A DNA stretch of 64,000 nt from Chrysoporthe austroafricana (taxonomy: Eukaryota > Ascomycota > Sordariomycetes > Diaporthales > Cryphonectriaceae), in contig JYIP02000006.1 of assembly GCA_001051155.2 (NCBI GenBank), positions 2,542,001-2,606,000 of the forward strand, read 5' to 3'. The position numbers and the translations under genes were made by a program. Under the pieces are notes generated by a model. It was given only the letters and a program-made list of their open reading frames with translations. It did no database searches and was not told the DNA's origin. Shown here in pieces: positions 1-10,761 of this stretch; position 1 is the first letter of the stretch; every line of letters starts with the position of its first letter.

Positions 1-3000
1 AAGGAATCTCTCGGGACCGGAAAGAGAACTGCAAGGAATCGCTGCTGGTTGCGAAGATGTCGCTGAGGAATTACTACGCGTCCTCGCACGATTGAAATCC
101 AAGGGACACAAATCAAAATGGGAATCATTCCGAAAGCTCCTCCAAGCCAGCTGGCATGAGGGGAAAATACAGGCCCTAGAGACGAGACTCGACAGGTTCC
201 GGCAGCAGATGATTATCAATGTTCTTGGTTCATTGAGGTAAGCCTGATCATCGCTGCGCAGAATTCGGCGTCTATCGGCAACTCATCTAACATGTAACTG
301 CCAAATTTTCAGACACCAATCCAATCAGTCCATTCGGGAGCAAGCTTCGATGCGGGCGTCGATAGAACGGATCGAAGAGCTTCAGCGCAACAGTATGTCA
401 GTGGGCGATCGCTTTGTGGGACAGATAATGGGCGGTGACCAGTGGAGGCGCGACTTCATCCAGGCCATATGCGAGCAAGAGCCAGGAGGGATGCGAGCGA
501 TCCACTTGGCTTCAATCACGGGCCGCGATGGCCGCACGCCGCCAGCCATCGTGGTGCAGGAGAGACGAATCCGGGAGCGCATCCTGCACAAGCTCGCGTT
601 TAGAAACATGTCAGACCGGGAGAGACGAATATCTAAGGCCCATGCAAGAACGTTCGAGTGGATATTCCACGATCCGGAGCCTGGTTCTAGGCTGAGTCCA
701 TCTTCCAACTTCAAGCGGTTCTTGCAGCGTTCGGACAACAGGATATACTGGATCACAGGAAAGCCGGGCTCAGGAAAATCAACACTGATGAAATTCATCC
801 GCCATCATAGCCAGACGACTGGCATTCTCAGGGACTGGGCCGGTGATCAAGACGTTACCCAAGCTTCGTTTTACTTCTGGAACTCCGGAGCCCGCATGCA
901 AATGACGGTGGAAGGTCTTCTGCAAAAAATCCTGCATGACTGTCTTCAACAGCTACCGTGGGCAATACAAGACGTCTTGCCGGAGAGGTGGGAGGTGACT
1001 ACGCTTTTTGATGTGGACGACTTCCCGTGGACCTTGGAGGAGGTGGCACAGGCCCTGAAGAGACTGATCCAGGAGGTCTGCCCGGGTAAAAAATATTTTT
1101 TGATGATTGACGGCCTCGATGAATGCTCCGGAAATCAAACCCAATTGATTGAGCTCATCACGGAGTTGGCTGGAGAGTCCCAAAACCTGAAGCTTTGCGT
1201 GGCAAGCCGGCCTTGGAACAACTTCGAGGACGCATTTCGGGGCAGCCCAAGTCTTATGCTACAAGACCTGACGCAACTCGACATTGAACGCTATATCAGA
1301 TCCAAATTCAACGCCAACGTCGGCTTTGCTGAGTTTCAGATCAGAGATCCGGAATCGTCAGAGAAGCTGCTCAGCGATGTCTCTAGAAAAGCAGAAGGCG
1401 TCTTCTTATGGGTCCGGCTCGTGGTTCAGTCCCTTCTTGAAGGACTCACGAATGGAGATCGTGTCCTGGACCTCCAGCGCCGGCTGGCTGAGCTTCCGCC
1501 GAACCTAGAAGACCTATATGCGAACATACTAGAGCATCTGGACGTCAAGTACCTGGAACATGCATCCCAACTATTTCAAATTATCCGGGCCTGCGATGAC
1601 TCACCAACGTTGTTATGCATTGCCTTCTCGGATTTGGAAAATAGTCAACAGAGCCTAAAGGCGCCGATTAGGCCTCTCTCGGCTACAGAAACATCTGCTC
1701 TGTGCAAGAATATGAAACGAAAGTTAACCAGTCGATGCCGAGGTCTTCTAGATATTTCAGCACACAACAGCTCAGCCAATATCAATCACGAAGAGGAGTC
1801 TGAATCCGACGAGATCGACGGCAGAAGCGCCAATCTGGAAGTACAGTACCTTCATCGCAGCGTCAGAGACTACATCCAGGACCCCCAAGTTTGGCGCTGG
1901 CTAGTATCAGCTACCGACTCCTTCGACCCACACCTCGCGCTGTTCAAAGCCAATCTGTTGCTACTCAAGCATCCTTCCCGAAATGCACTTTCTGCATCGA
2001 CATTCGAATTCTACGCATTGATGGGAATCAAGTACGCACGTAGATCCCTGAATACATTCGGCCACAGGATTAGGGGGAGTGAGGAAGTCATTGACTTGCT
2101 CGACGAGCTAGACAAGGTTGGCACTGCTTTGACCCGTTCCAACGGTGGCTCCAGTCCAGTCTTCAGTGATCGATGTGGCGCCCTGAACGATGATCACTGG
2201 TCGTCATTCTTCCTTATTCGTATAGAGAAGCCGTCCTTTCTGCATCTGATGACCATCTGTGGCATCCACCAATACCTGAAAGCCCGTCTCAGGAGCTCCG
2301 ATTGCATCGTTGAGGATGGAGACGATTACAAGACACCCCTGATACTCACCGCTCTGGACGGCGAAATAGCGGTACCTGATTCCAAGAAGTATCCCAAGTT
2401 CTCCGGTCCCCATATGAAAGTTCTGCGTGTCATTCTCAAGAAAGGAGGCAATTGCCATCAGAAATGGAAAGGTATCTCGGCGTGGATGCTCGCCGAGCGG
2501 TTGAAGCAGCCCCAGGTCCTGGAGCTTTTCAACAGGTATGGCGGGGAACGACCAGGCTCGTCAGAGAGCTCTGGGGTCCGACTTAGCGGTCAACCATACG
2601 CCGGACCAGGAACAAGCCTAAGAGAATCCGGGATCGATGGCGAGTCCGACGTGGAGTCAACAGCATCAACCGAAGCGGTAGCAGGCGACGTTATGGCTAT
2701 AGAGCCTTCAGCCAGATCCGCCCGACCAAGACGGCCAAAGACTACGTCTAGCGGCGGGAGCAATCGCAACGACGACGTTCTAAACTCTCAAGACTACAAT
2801 GCAGACTTGAAACAGATCCCGTTCCGGCCAGCACCACGTCCTCCACCCTTAGAACCTCGCCGGAACTACCGCTACCATCCGTACGACGAATATAAGACCC
2901 CGAGTGACTACCTATACTACGAAGATGCTGATCGATACTATTGTCGTCCACGCAGAGAATACCCGTCATACCTACCTGCATTGCCTCGTCGAACACCGGT

Positions 3001-3148
3001 CCCAGAATATGTGTACTACCGTACTCCACCTCGACAGTACTATGCTCCACCTCGACGATACCAGGAGCAACCCAACCCTTTTAGTCAGCAGATGTTTCCA
3101 CATGAATTACCTCCCTACTATTCATATCGAAGTGGCGAGCGGTCTTAA
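1..3148 (+). CDS. NACHT-domain NLR-like STAND protein, 5' end outside the window
   Basis: Exon 1 runs from the window edge to 237, an intron spans 238-312 (GTAAGC...TTTCAG), and exon 2 spans 313-3148; the frame stays open across the join. Exon 1 encodes a charged helical segment typical of the N-terminal domain of fungal STAND proteins. Exon 2 has a Walker A (GKPGSGKST, nt about 755-781) and a Walker B (FLMIDGLDEC, nt about 1099-1128), which identify a NACHT NTPase. These are followed by the helical region common to fungal NACHT proteins, including the LHRSVRDYI motif near nt 1850. I see no WD40, ankyrin or TPR repeats. The C-terminus (nt about 2690-3148) is low complexity and rich in Pro, Tyr and Arg. 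Family members act in non-self recognition and heterokaryon incompatibility; that role is inferred here. The true start codon lies upstream of base 1. Confidence 0.88.
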
Positions 3149-4498
3149 ACTTCATGGCTGGCATTATAACTAAGCCAGGGGCTTGATCTCGTCTTCAACT
3201 TGTTTTCAATATCAACAGATTGACAGGCTATCAGTTCTATGTATATCAAGCATTGTTCTCTAGCTCTCAATGTGGACGGTAACGGATCTTCTAAACCTTG
3301 TCGGCTGAGCTTATAGCATGTTCATAAACATATATAGACCCGTTGAGAATCACTAATAGCAAGGGTCTATCCTCTTTAAATATAATGGATTGTTAAATTA
3401 CAGCTTAACCATTCCTCGAGACTATGCCGCACGTTTCGCTATTTATTCGCCGTGTCTTAATTACTGCAAAAATCCAGATGAAACCCTACTTCTATATAAT
3501 AAGGTGTCTCATGCAGCATACAGGGATAGGACTGCACTCTATGTAATAGGTGATTAGCGTTTAACCGTCCGGAACAACTCATTTGGTTTAAACGGCGCAC
3601 ACAGTCAGCGTATACCCTGTCCGGGGCAGCGCACATCGTCTCTTTTGATTAGGAGCACGATCTCGGTTCGCGGGCGGGTGATTTAGCCGACTGCGACTCT
3701 CCCCCGTATTCTTCGTAAGATCCTCTGCATTGACACGCCGGTCTTCATGCAGCTTATGTTAATCTCAGGACGAGAGCCGCAGCAGGACGGGAGCGGGAAG
3801 GTTATCGGCTCCAGAGCCAGCAGTGCCTCAAGCCATTCCTATACACACGCCACCGCAGTCCCACGAAACCAAGGTGGCCCAATATCGGAACGAGCACGAC
3901 GGGGGCAGTGTAGTGACGCAGGGCGACGTCCACGGCAAGACGTTGTGGAGATCCAGCTTAGTAACCCACCCTGGTTCCGATGTGTACTAGGTATCGTGAT
4001 TCCAGCGCTGGCAGGGATGGAATACGAGAATGCCACGCTGGCGGATTCCTGCGGCGAGGGTCGTGACCACTCACTGCCAGTGGACCGACGCCCGCCGCCC
4101 TTCCGCAGAGGCGCATGCACATGGCCTGCAATCACATCAGCCCTACGTGGTCGATCGTAATGATCGCCCGCACGCCCTGCTGGCGTCCACAACAGACACG
4201 CGCGGTGACAGGTGACTCGGCGTTGTCAGATCTTAGCGCAGTGTCCGCCGCAAGCCACAGCGGAGGATTTCTCCCCTCAGGCACGCAACGGGGCGAGAGG
4301 GAACGTTGCTCCCGGCTCGGCCGCGGTGAGGATTTAGGCGCGCTCTCGCTCAGCTAACTCGCCCCCCCAGCTAGCCAGCCAGCCCGTTCGTGACTTGACT
4401 GAGCAAAATGTTCCCGAAAGCGGACAGAGTGCGACGGGCCGGGTGCGAGAGGAGCGGGTGGTTTACGAGATTGAGTTCTCGCTGGATCGGGGCGCGAG
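3149..4498. other. Intergenic tract, AT-rich then GC-rich
   Basis: About 3165-3600 is AT-rich, with TA-rich runs such as those near 3330-3400 and 3490-3510. It contains no open frame worth calling and could be 3' UTR plus decayed repeat DNA. From about 3750 to 4490 the composition becomes GC-rich. Short overlapping frames here show no recognisable motif. The last part must hold the promoter of the secreted-protein gene at 4610. Confidence 0.6.
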
Positions 4499-4506
4499 TA
4501 TAAAAA
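4499..4506 (+). promoter_or_regulatory. TATA box of the NIS1-like gene
   Basis: A TATAAAAA element lies about 110 bp upstream of the ATG at 4610. The tract around it is GC-rich, so the match stands out. The 3' half of the interval (about 4550-4609) would be the leader. A strong TATA box fits a highly inducible secreted-protein gene. Confidence 0.6.
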
Positions 4507-4609
4507 GGCGAGGCCCGGGACCGCGGAGCCAGCGTGAGGAGGCCCAAGGACAGCAGACAGAAATCATCTCCAAGTCATCGCTGATATACTTGAGACCAAA
4601 TCATTCACA

Positions 4610-5139
4610 ATGCGTGCCGCCAGCATCCTCGCCGCTTCCGCCTCCCTCCTCTCCCTGGCCCAGGCCCGGATCCAGGGCCTCGGGGTCCCGTCCACGATCA
4701 AGCCGGGCGACACCTTCAACATGGTCATCGAGGGCGCCGGCTACATCCAGTCCGTGACCGACGTGTCGATCGCCGTCGGCTACAACCTGGGCGGAAACCC
4801 GCTCGACTACGGCCTCGGCATCTTCATCACGGCGTTCGACCTAGGTGAGCAAGACCCCTCCCTTCCCCTCCCCTCCCGCAGGCAGGCTGGCCCTTTTGTG
4901 CGCGCACGATCTGACACAGAGCAGTCGCCGACTCCAACTTCGATGGGGACTTCAACAAGAGCGTGACGCTACCGGCGACGGCCCAGACCGGGGCTGCTAC
5001 GTTCACCGCCAGCCTGGAGAGCCTCTACGGCGTCCAGTACGAGCCGGTGCTGTACCCTTTCAATATCTCGTTCACGATCGGCGATGAGACGAGCGCGGAC
5101 TACACGTTCGTCGGCCTCAACCCCCCAGTGAGCTGTTAA
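4610..5139 (+). CDS. NIS1-like small secreted protein (effector family)
   Basis: Two exons, 4610-4844 and 4925-5139, flank an 80-nt intron (GTGAGC...AGCAG) and encode 149 residues. The first ~19 residues are an N-terminal signal peptide with an alanine/leucine core. The mature part starts near ARIQGLGVP and contains the block PSTIKPGDTFN, a central YIQSVTDVSIAVGY segment, a second SVTLPATA block and a short C-terminus ending in a cysteine. This order matches the NIS1 (necrosis-inducing secreted protein 1) family as I know it: secreted proteins of plant-associated ascomycetes and basidiomycetes that act on plant immune kinases. The TATA box at 4499 and the secretion signal agree with an extracellular role. 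Function in this organism is inferred from family membership. Confidence 0.8.
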
Positions 5140-6418
5140 AGGAGACCACGCCGCAGAGAGGTTGTGGTGGTCAGCTGGCGAGCCAGTCGCGGTGGCGTTG
5201 GTGGTATTATGATATTATGGACACACACACACGGAATTTTCTCATGTATATAGACTAAAGACTGCTAAGCCTCTGAAATTTGTAATGTATGAAGCTAAGT
5301 GAATAGAAACCAGAGGCGTGCTCTGCTCTATCTCTCCCTCCCTCATCTGCCGCCATCAGCAGTCAGCCATCAGCCGCCACTCTGGCCCGTCATATGCTGA
5401 CTCACAACACCCTGTCGAGGATAGACCCGCACGGCGCCCGTCTCGGCCGCATTATCATGATCACGCCGTAGCGAGAGGGAATCCCCAGAATCGTGTACCC
5501 CTCCCGTGGTGTCGAGCTCGTGCTCTGGTTCCCCGGCGCCACCGGAGCCCGGGCAGGGCCTATGAGAGGCAGCGCTCGCACAACCCGCCGTCACACCCGG
5601 ATGGATCGGCCGCCCGCGCGGTCATATGATGGAGGCGGCTCGAAGTAGATCTGCTCTCACCGCGACGCCGTCGATCTCGTCCCCACAGCTGGTTCGGTAC
5701 ACCCTCAGCCCCCGCTGGAGACTTACTGAGCAAGGCGAGACGTCCTTCTCGAGGACCGCGGCGGACGCCAGCGACCAATCAGAGGCTGCGGTTGCTGGGC
5801 CCTTCTTCCTAATGCGGTAGGTGGGGCGCCGCTGGCGCATACACCTCGCGGTCTGGGGAGCGCAGGACGACGAGAAGGTGAGCAGGTATGCAGCACGAGC
5901 TGGCGCACGCGAGGTAGTGAAGGAATGACGCACAGAGGCGAGATTTGGAATGCTAGGAGCGGTGTCGGCGGGACGTGGTGTGTTCCTTGCATGCAGGTGA
6001 GGGATGGTATAACTGCCGCCGGGTGTGGGAGACAGCAACTCAGCAACGGAGGCCATGTGGGCATGAGGTGGCGAACGTATCAATGTCTCACGCCACTACT
6101 TGTTCAGTTCGTCCGAGAGAAAGCGTCCTGCGATGTCAGCCTTCCTACGTGTGACAGACATTAAAGGTGTACTCATGCTCGATGAAGGGTGCTTCGACTC
6201 AGTCATCCCAGCTAGAGGACGACCTGGCTGGGGCTCACTATCTATACTCACAGTATAGTGTTCCCGTCAGGATGGCCAGCCGAATCTCTGGTATTCCAAC
6301 CTGCCTCCAGGTCTCATCCGATTTGCCAGATACGGACGCGCAGCGCCTAGGGACTGAACGAGTATACCGCCTCCCGCCCACAGGCAGAACAGACCTGACC
6401 GCCGCCAGCCCGCGCCGC
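5140..6418. other. Intergenic tract between convergent genes
   Basis: This interval separates the 3' ends of the secreted-protein gene (+) and the dehydrogenase gene (-). It contains a short CA run near 5221-5232 and a 7-bp perfect inverted repeat near 6243-6259 (CTATACT/AGTATAG). Open frames on both strands are short and have no recognisable domains. I see no supportable gene. Confidence 0.5.
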
Positions 6419-7364
6419 CTAGAAAGGCTGCACCCCGTCCTTGCCGACGACCCTCCCCTCGAGCCCGTCCCTCTCGCCCACGACGCACCCAACCACGACC
6501 CGCGCCCCGACCTCTGGCCCCTGGATCCCGCGCTGCCTCGCGAGCGCCGCCGCCGCCGGGCCCATGAAGCCCGTGGCGTTGAGCCCCGGGTCCGCGCTCC
6601 ACACCCGCACCCTCCGCCCCTCCCCCTTCTTCCTCCCCTCCTCCTCCACCGCGCACCGGTCCTCCGCCCCGTACCGCTTCCAGTACTCCACCATCAGCAT
6701 GTTGAGCGCCGCCTTGCTGACCCGGTACTCGAGCGGGCTCGAACCCGCCGCGGACCGGTAGTACCGCGACGCCGGGTCCGCGGCGCCCGCGAAGGAGCCC
6801 ATGGAGCTCGACACGAACACGACGCGCGGGTCCGCCTCCGGCTGCAGTAACAGCAGCGGCAGTAACGCCTCCGTGACCGCCGCCGCCCCCACCACGTTGG
6901 CCTCCAGGTCCGCCCGCAGCGCCGCGACGACGTCCGCATCCCGGCTCAGCATTCCCGCATTGTTGACGAGAGCGTCCAGGCGGCCGTGGTCCCGCGCGAC
7001 GCGTGCGGCCGCCGCCCGGATGGACGCGTCGTCCGTGACGTCGAGCTGGATGGGCGTGACCCGCGGCGGTGACTGCGGGGCCGTTCCAGCGGCGCCCGCG
7101 AGGATGGACGCCGCGGCCTTCTCCCCCTTGGCCAGGTCCCGGCTGCCGAGGAGCACGTGGTACGTCTCGCCGCCGGGGCCGCGCGCCTCCGTCGCGAGGG
7201 CCTTGGCGACCTCGTAGCCGATGCCCTGGTTTGCGCCTGTGCGCGCGCGGGGGGGTGGTCAGCTGGGGTGGTCAGCTGGGGTGGTCTTGCCCGGGGGCGG
7301 GGCGTGGCGTGACGGGTGGGGGGATACCTGTGACGAGGCAGACGAGCTGCTTGGGAGCCGCCAT
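6419..7364 (-). CDS. Short-chain dehydrogenase/reductase (carbonyl-reductase-like)
   Basis: On the minus strand exon 1 is 7364-7328 and exon 2 is 7236-6419, separated by a 91-nt intron, giving 284 residues. The protein starts MAAPKQLVCLVTG and continues ANQGIGYEVA across the splice, which restores the TGxxxGIG cofactor motif of classical SDRs at residues 12-18. The family's NNAG motif lies near residue 105. A serine-rich active-site strand (VVFVSSSMGS) precedes the catalytic YxxxK (YRVSK, Tyr about 183, Lys about 187). The C-terminus carries an aspartate-rich loop followed by a PG turn (SADPGLNATGF). These features indicate an NAD(P)H-dependent oxidoreductase of the carbonyl-reductase type. 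The substrate cannot be deduced. Nothing in the neighbourhood suggests a biosynthetic cluster. Confidence 0.88.
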
Positions 7365-8208
7365 AGCTGATCACTACTCTTTAGATTACCTTTGGTCGTT
7401 GCTCGGGTAAGATAGAGTTCCCCGGTCTAGTTTCAATGCCCCACCGGTTCCTCTCCAGACAAGTGCCCTAAAGAGATACGAATGAAGCCAGAGACACCAG
7501 GGACACAATCAGTCCCCAAGGGCTCACAGATTATATACAGCCCCGGGAACGCTAACCAAAGCCTATATCTCGTGACGGGGCGCGCACATCACGATTGAGA
7601 GAGACAGGGCTGGCGGACTTTGCGTATGTCCGCAGTATCTCCCGCTCACTCGAGTGTGCAGACGATACAGAACAAGGAACACCATCCTACGCTTCAGAAA
7701 CGCAGCAGCAGCTACTAATGACATCAACGGCCTTTTGGCCAGTAGCACTGCGGGGGTGGCTCACAGCTGGGACTAGCACTCAGTTCTAGGGCGGGGGGGA
7801 AGAAAGGAGGAAGGGTCTGCGTCTCTGCACGAGGCAGCAAAAAAGCACAGTCCATTTCTGCCTCTCAGCACTCCATAATGGGGAAGCAAGGAAAAAAAAA
7901 GGCAATGCTGAGAAGCAGTCAGTGGCTATGATGATGATCAAGATAAAAAACCAACAAGGAAAGGGGGTATTTGCAATGACAGGTCCCAACAAGACAGCTA
8001 AGTCGATCCGATGCTCCTGAGCACAACATACTAGCAACAAAAGGAAAGTGGTATCTCTCTCTCTCTCGCCGGCCGTGGCACACAAATGAAGCCTCCCACA
8101 GACCAATCAATGCCCCGCCAAGTAGATGATAATACCCCTCCCAACACCGTGTTTCCGTCCGTCCGTCCGTCCGTCCGTCCGTAGTTGTGAGCCTGTCTGT
8201 CCTAATCA
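7365..8208. other. Intergenic tract and likely 3' UTR of the KAR9-family gene
   Basis: Upstream of the dehydrogenase start (7365-7600) no core promoter element is obvious. From about 7800 to 8208 the sequence lies just downstream of the KAR9-family stop codon and probably holds its 3' UTR. It contains A-rich runs near 7896-7908 and a tetranucleotide array at 8154-8182. Confidence 0.5.
8154..8182. repeat. (TCCG)n microsatellite in the KAR9-family 3' flank
   Basis: About seven uninterrupted copies of TCCG. In the transcript orientation the array begins about 27 nt after the stop codon of the minus-strand gene, so it should be transcribed as CGGA repeats in the 3' UTR. Confidence 0.9.
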
Positions 8209-10761
8209 TCAAGACGCCTTCCTGAACACCCGCTTCGTCCCGCCGACCCGCCCGAGCTCGCCGAACTTCCCCGAGCCGCCCTCGGCGGCGGCGGCGGCGG
8301 GCGACGACCTCGGGATCTCCGAGCCGGCGCTGGCGGCCCGGACCTTGTTCTTGATGCTCTCGACCCACTCGAGGCTCTCGACGGGGATCTCCTTCCTCGA
8401 GCCCCGCGGGCCGGCCATGCCCAGCGAGCTCTCCTCCTCCGTCCAGCTGAGCCGCGAGCTGGACCTCGACCGGCCGGTGGTGCTGCCCGAGGCCGAGCCC
8501 ACCGAGGACGGCTCCGACGTGCGCGGCGGGGCGTACGCGATAGGCGTCCGGGGGAGCCGGGGGCCCAGGAGGTCCTCGCCCGCGCTGGCCTTGCGCGTCT
8601 TCTTGACGAAGATCGGGCTGACGTCGGCAGCCGAGCCGGGCCGGCTCGGGGGGCTCGGGCCCGGCCGCGTGGGAGGGCTGGTAGAGGCCCTGTTGCTCAT
8701 GCTGCTAGCTGAGCGCGGGATGTCTCGGACCTCGAGCTTCTGCTCGCTCCCGCGGTGGGACCGCCGCCCGTGGTGGATCGCGTACTCCTTGAGGTACTCT
8801 CCCAGGTCGGCCCAGCCGCCGCCGACACGTACCATCACCCGCTCGCCGGAGACGCCGACGCAGCGGATGAACAGCTTGATCGGAGCCTCGCCGTTGGCCC
8901 TGGAGAGGTGGTACATCTTGATGTCCTGGTTGGTGCGCTGCTGCCGGGGTCGGGCTACAGGGGCCAGCATGAAAGCTGGCGTGCTGGCGCGGCATGACAT
9001 GGTGGATCTGCTGCGGGCTGACTTGTCGGCTGTCGCCTTGGGCTTCGTGTATGGCAGCTGGAGGTCCGGAGGGTTCAGGTGGCTGAGGAAGGTGGGCTTC
9101 GAGGACAGCTGGATCTTGGCAGGGAGGTTCTCCAGGATCTCAGCAATTTGTTGTCGCATGTGGTCGTCGTCACCGTTAGGATCACTCAGTATGATCGGGC
9201 TTCCGAGCTCCTGGCATGGGGTGTCGTATGCCGATGTGAGAGGCGTCTGGAGTGGGTCCTCGTCCTCATCTTCTGGGTCTTCGGGCACTGGAGGCATGTC
9301 GCTCAGCGGCAGCGACACCGACCTGATCTCACGCGGCGGGGTGTGTGGGGACCGTCGGCTGCTGTCCGCCGGCAGGAGCTCCGGCGTCATGGATGGATCG
9401 CGCTGCCGCGCCTGGGTGCTGGTGGAGGATTTCGGATGAGCACTCTTCGATGTTGTTTGTGCTGGGGTGGACTTGTCGGACCCTTGATCACTGGGCGGGT
9501 CCAGCGAGAAGTAGTCGCCGTCGAGCTCCGAATCGGGCATCGCCCCGTCGCCGTTGTCGCTGCCCTTCAGGGTCGGCTCCGATTCTTCCGTAACGGCGAT
9601 TGTTGAGGATCCGTCCGAGACATCGTCAACCTCCAAGCTCGGGATGAGCCTGTCGGCATCGCTGACGTGCTCGATGCTGATCACCAGGCCGGACGCAGCG
9701 CCGGCCTGGGCATTTCCGCTCTCTTCGGAGTCGCCCTGCGCGGACTCCTTCAGGGCGGCAAGCTCCGCATCGCGGATCTTCCCCTCGCAGGCAGCGATCC
9801 ACTCGGAGAAGTCGCGCTCCACAGTCTCCATGCGGTCAAGCCACGCATCCGGCAGCACGTCATCCCGGCCTTCGAGGGTGTCAAGCATGAAGTCGAGGAC
9901 CCGCGCCGCCTTGGAGATTTCCTTTTCCAGAACCAGCCGCATCACGTCGAAGTCGTGTGTGGTGAGCGCTGGCGCGCGGGTAGCCGTGCCGGCTGCGGAT
10001 TTCTCGTCCTGAGACTTTGGCTCGGGCCTGATCGTGGCCCAGCCGGTCTGGACGGCGGACTCGGCATCGGCGACCGCGTCCAGCCACGAGGGGATCCGGC
10101 GCAGGACGGTCAGGCGCACGCCCCACGTGCTCATGAGCTGGATGAGCTTCGAGAGCTCGGGCAGGGCCTGGACGACGATGGCGGTGATGACGGCGGTCAT
10201 GTCGTCCATCTTGGTGTAGGACGCGAGCGAGGCCAGGCCGAAGTGGCGCTCGAGGGTGGGGCTGGCGGGCGTGCCCGGCCTGGACAGCGGCATGATGTAG
10301 TTGTGCAGGACGTGCTTCTTGATCTCCTCGATCTCGAGCCTGTCCAGCTCGGCCTGGATCTGGTCGAGGCGCGTCTCGTACCGCGCCACGTCCGGCTCCG
10401 GGAGGCAGCCGATGTATGTTGTCGCGCCGGCGGCTCCTGCGGGCGGCAGGAAGCCGGCGCCGTCCTGCGCGGACCACGGCCAGGCGCGCAGCTCGTCCAG
10501 CCACTCGCAGATGTTCCTAGAGGCGAGGGCGGAGCGCACGGCGAAGCTGCGCTCGGCGGCGGTCGCGGCGTCCATGCAGTCCTTCAGGGGCCCGGTAGGG
10601 GCGCGGAGGGTGTCGAGGGCGGTCAACGGGGAGAGGCGCGAGATGAAGTCGTCGGAGGGCTGGCGGCGGTGTCCAGAAGAAGACAGCGAGGCCGAGTGGG
10701 CGTGGCGGCTGGCGAACAGCAGCCGGGCGCCAGGGGGCGCGTGTATGGAGGATTCGGTCAT
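8209..10761 (-). CDS. KAR9-family protein with a GAS2-like microtubule-binding module
   Basis: A single 850-codon exon. The N-terminal ~320 residues match my recollection of the fungal KAR9 family: an SPLTALDTLRAPTGPLK block near residue 45, EWLDELRAWPW near residue 85, YIGCLPEPDVARYE, then IKKHVLHNYIMPLSRPG and YTKMDDMTAVITAIVVQALPELSKLI. The middle is long, acidic and Ser/Pro-rich, as expected for a disordered linker. Residues about 610-665 (LFIRCVGVSGERVMVRVGGGW...) resemble a GAS2/GAR domain, a known microtubule-binding fold. Near residue 814 there is an SEIP tetrapeptide in a Ser/Arg/Pro context that fits the SxIP motif bound by EB1 proteins. Yeast Kar9 links microtubule plus ends to myosin for spindle positioning and nuclear migration; a similar role is inferred. 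The ATG at 10761 is the first in frame. Confidence 0.8.
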   Translation of the reverse strand: MTESSIHAPPGARLLFASRHAHSASLSSSGHRRQPSDDFISRLSPLTALDTLRAPTGPLKDCMDAATAAERSFAVRSALASRNICEWLDELRAWPWSAQDGAGFLPPAGAAGATTYIGCLPEPDVARYETRLDQIQAELDRLEIEEIKKHVLHNYIMPLSRPGTPASPTLERHFGLASLASYTKMDDMTAVITAIVVQALPELSKLIQLMSTWGVRLTVLRRIPSWLDAVADAESAVQTGWATIRPEPKSQDEKSAAGTATRAPALTTHDFDVMRLVLEKEISKAARVLDFMLDTLEGRDDVLPDAWLDRMETVERDFSEWIAACEGKIRDAELAALKESAQGDSEESGNAQAGAASGLVISIEHVSDADRLIPSLEVDDVSDGSSTIAVTEESEPTLKGSDNGDGAMPDSELDGDYFSLDPPSDQGSDKSTPAQTTSKSAHPKSSTSTQARQRDPSMTPELLPADSSRRSPHTPPREIRSVSLPLSDMPPVPEDPEDEDEDPLQTPLTSAYDTPCQELGSPIILSDPNGDDDHMRQQIAEILENLPAKIQLSSKPTFLSHLNPPDLQLPYTKPKATADKSARSRSTMSCRASTPAFMLAPVARPRQQRTNQDIKMYHLSRANGEAPIKLFIRCVGVSGERVMVRVGGGWADLGEYLKEYAIHHGRRSHRGSEQKLEVRDIPRSASSMSNRASTSPPTRPGPSPPSRPGSAADVSPIFVKKTRKASAGEDLLGPRLPRTPIAYAPPRTSEPSSVGSASGSTTGRSRSSSRLSWTEEESSLGMAGPRGSRKEIPVESLEWVESIKNKVRAASAGSEIPRSSPAAAAAEGGSGKFGELGRVGGTKRVFRKAS

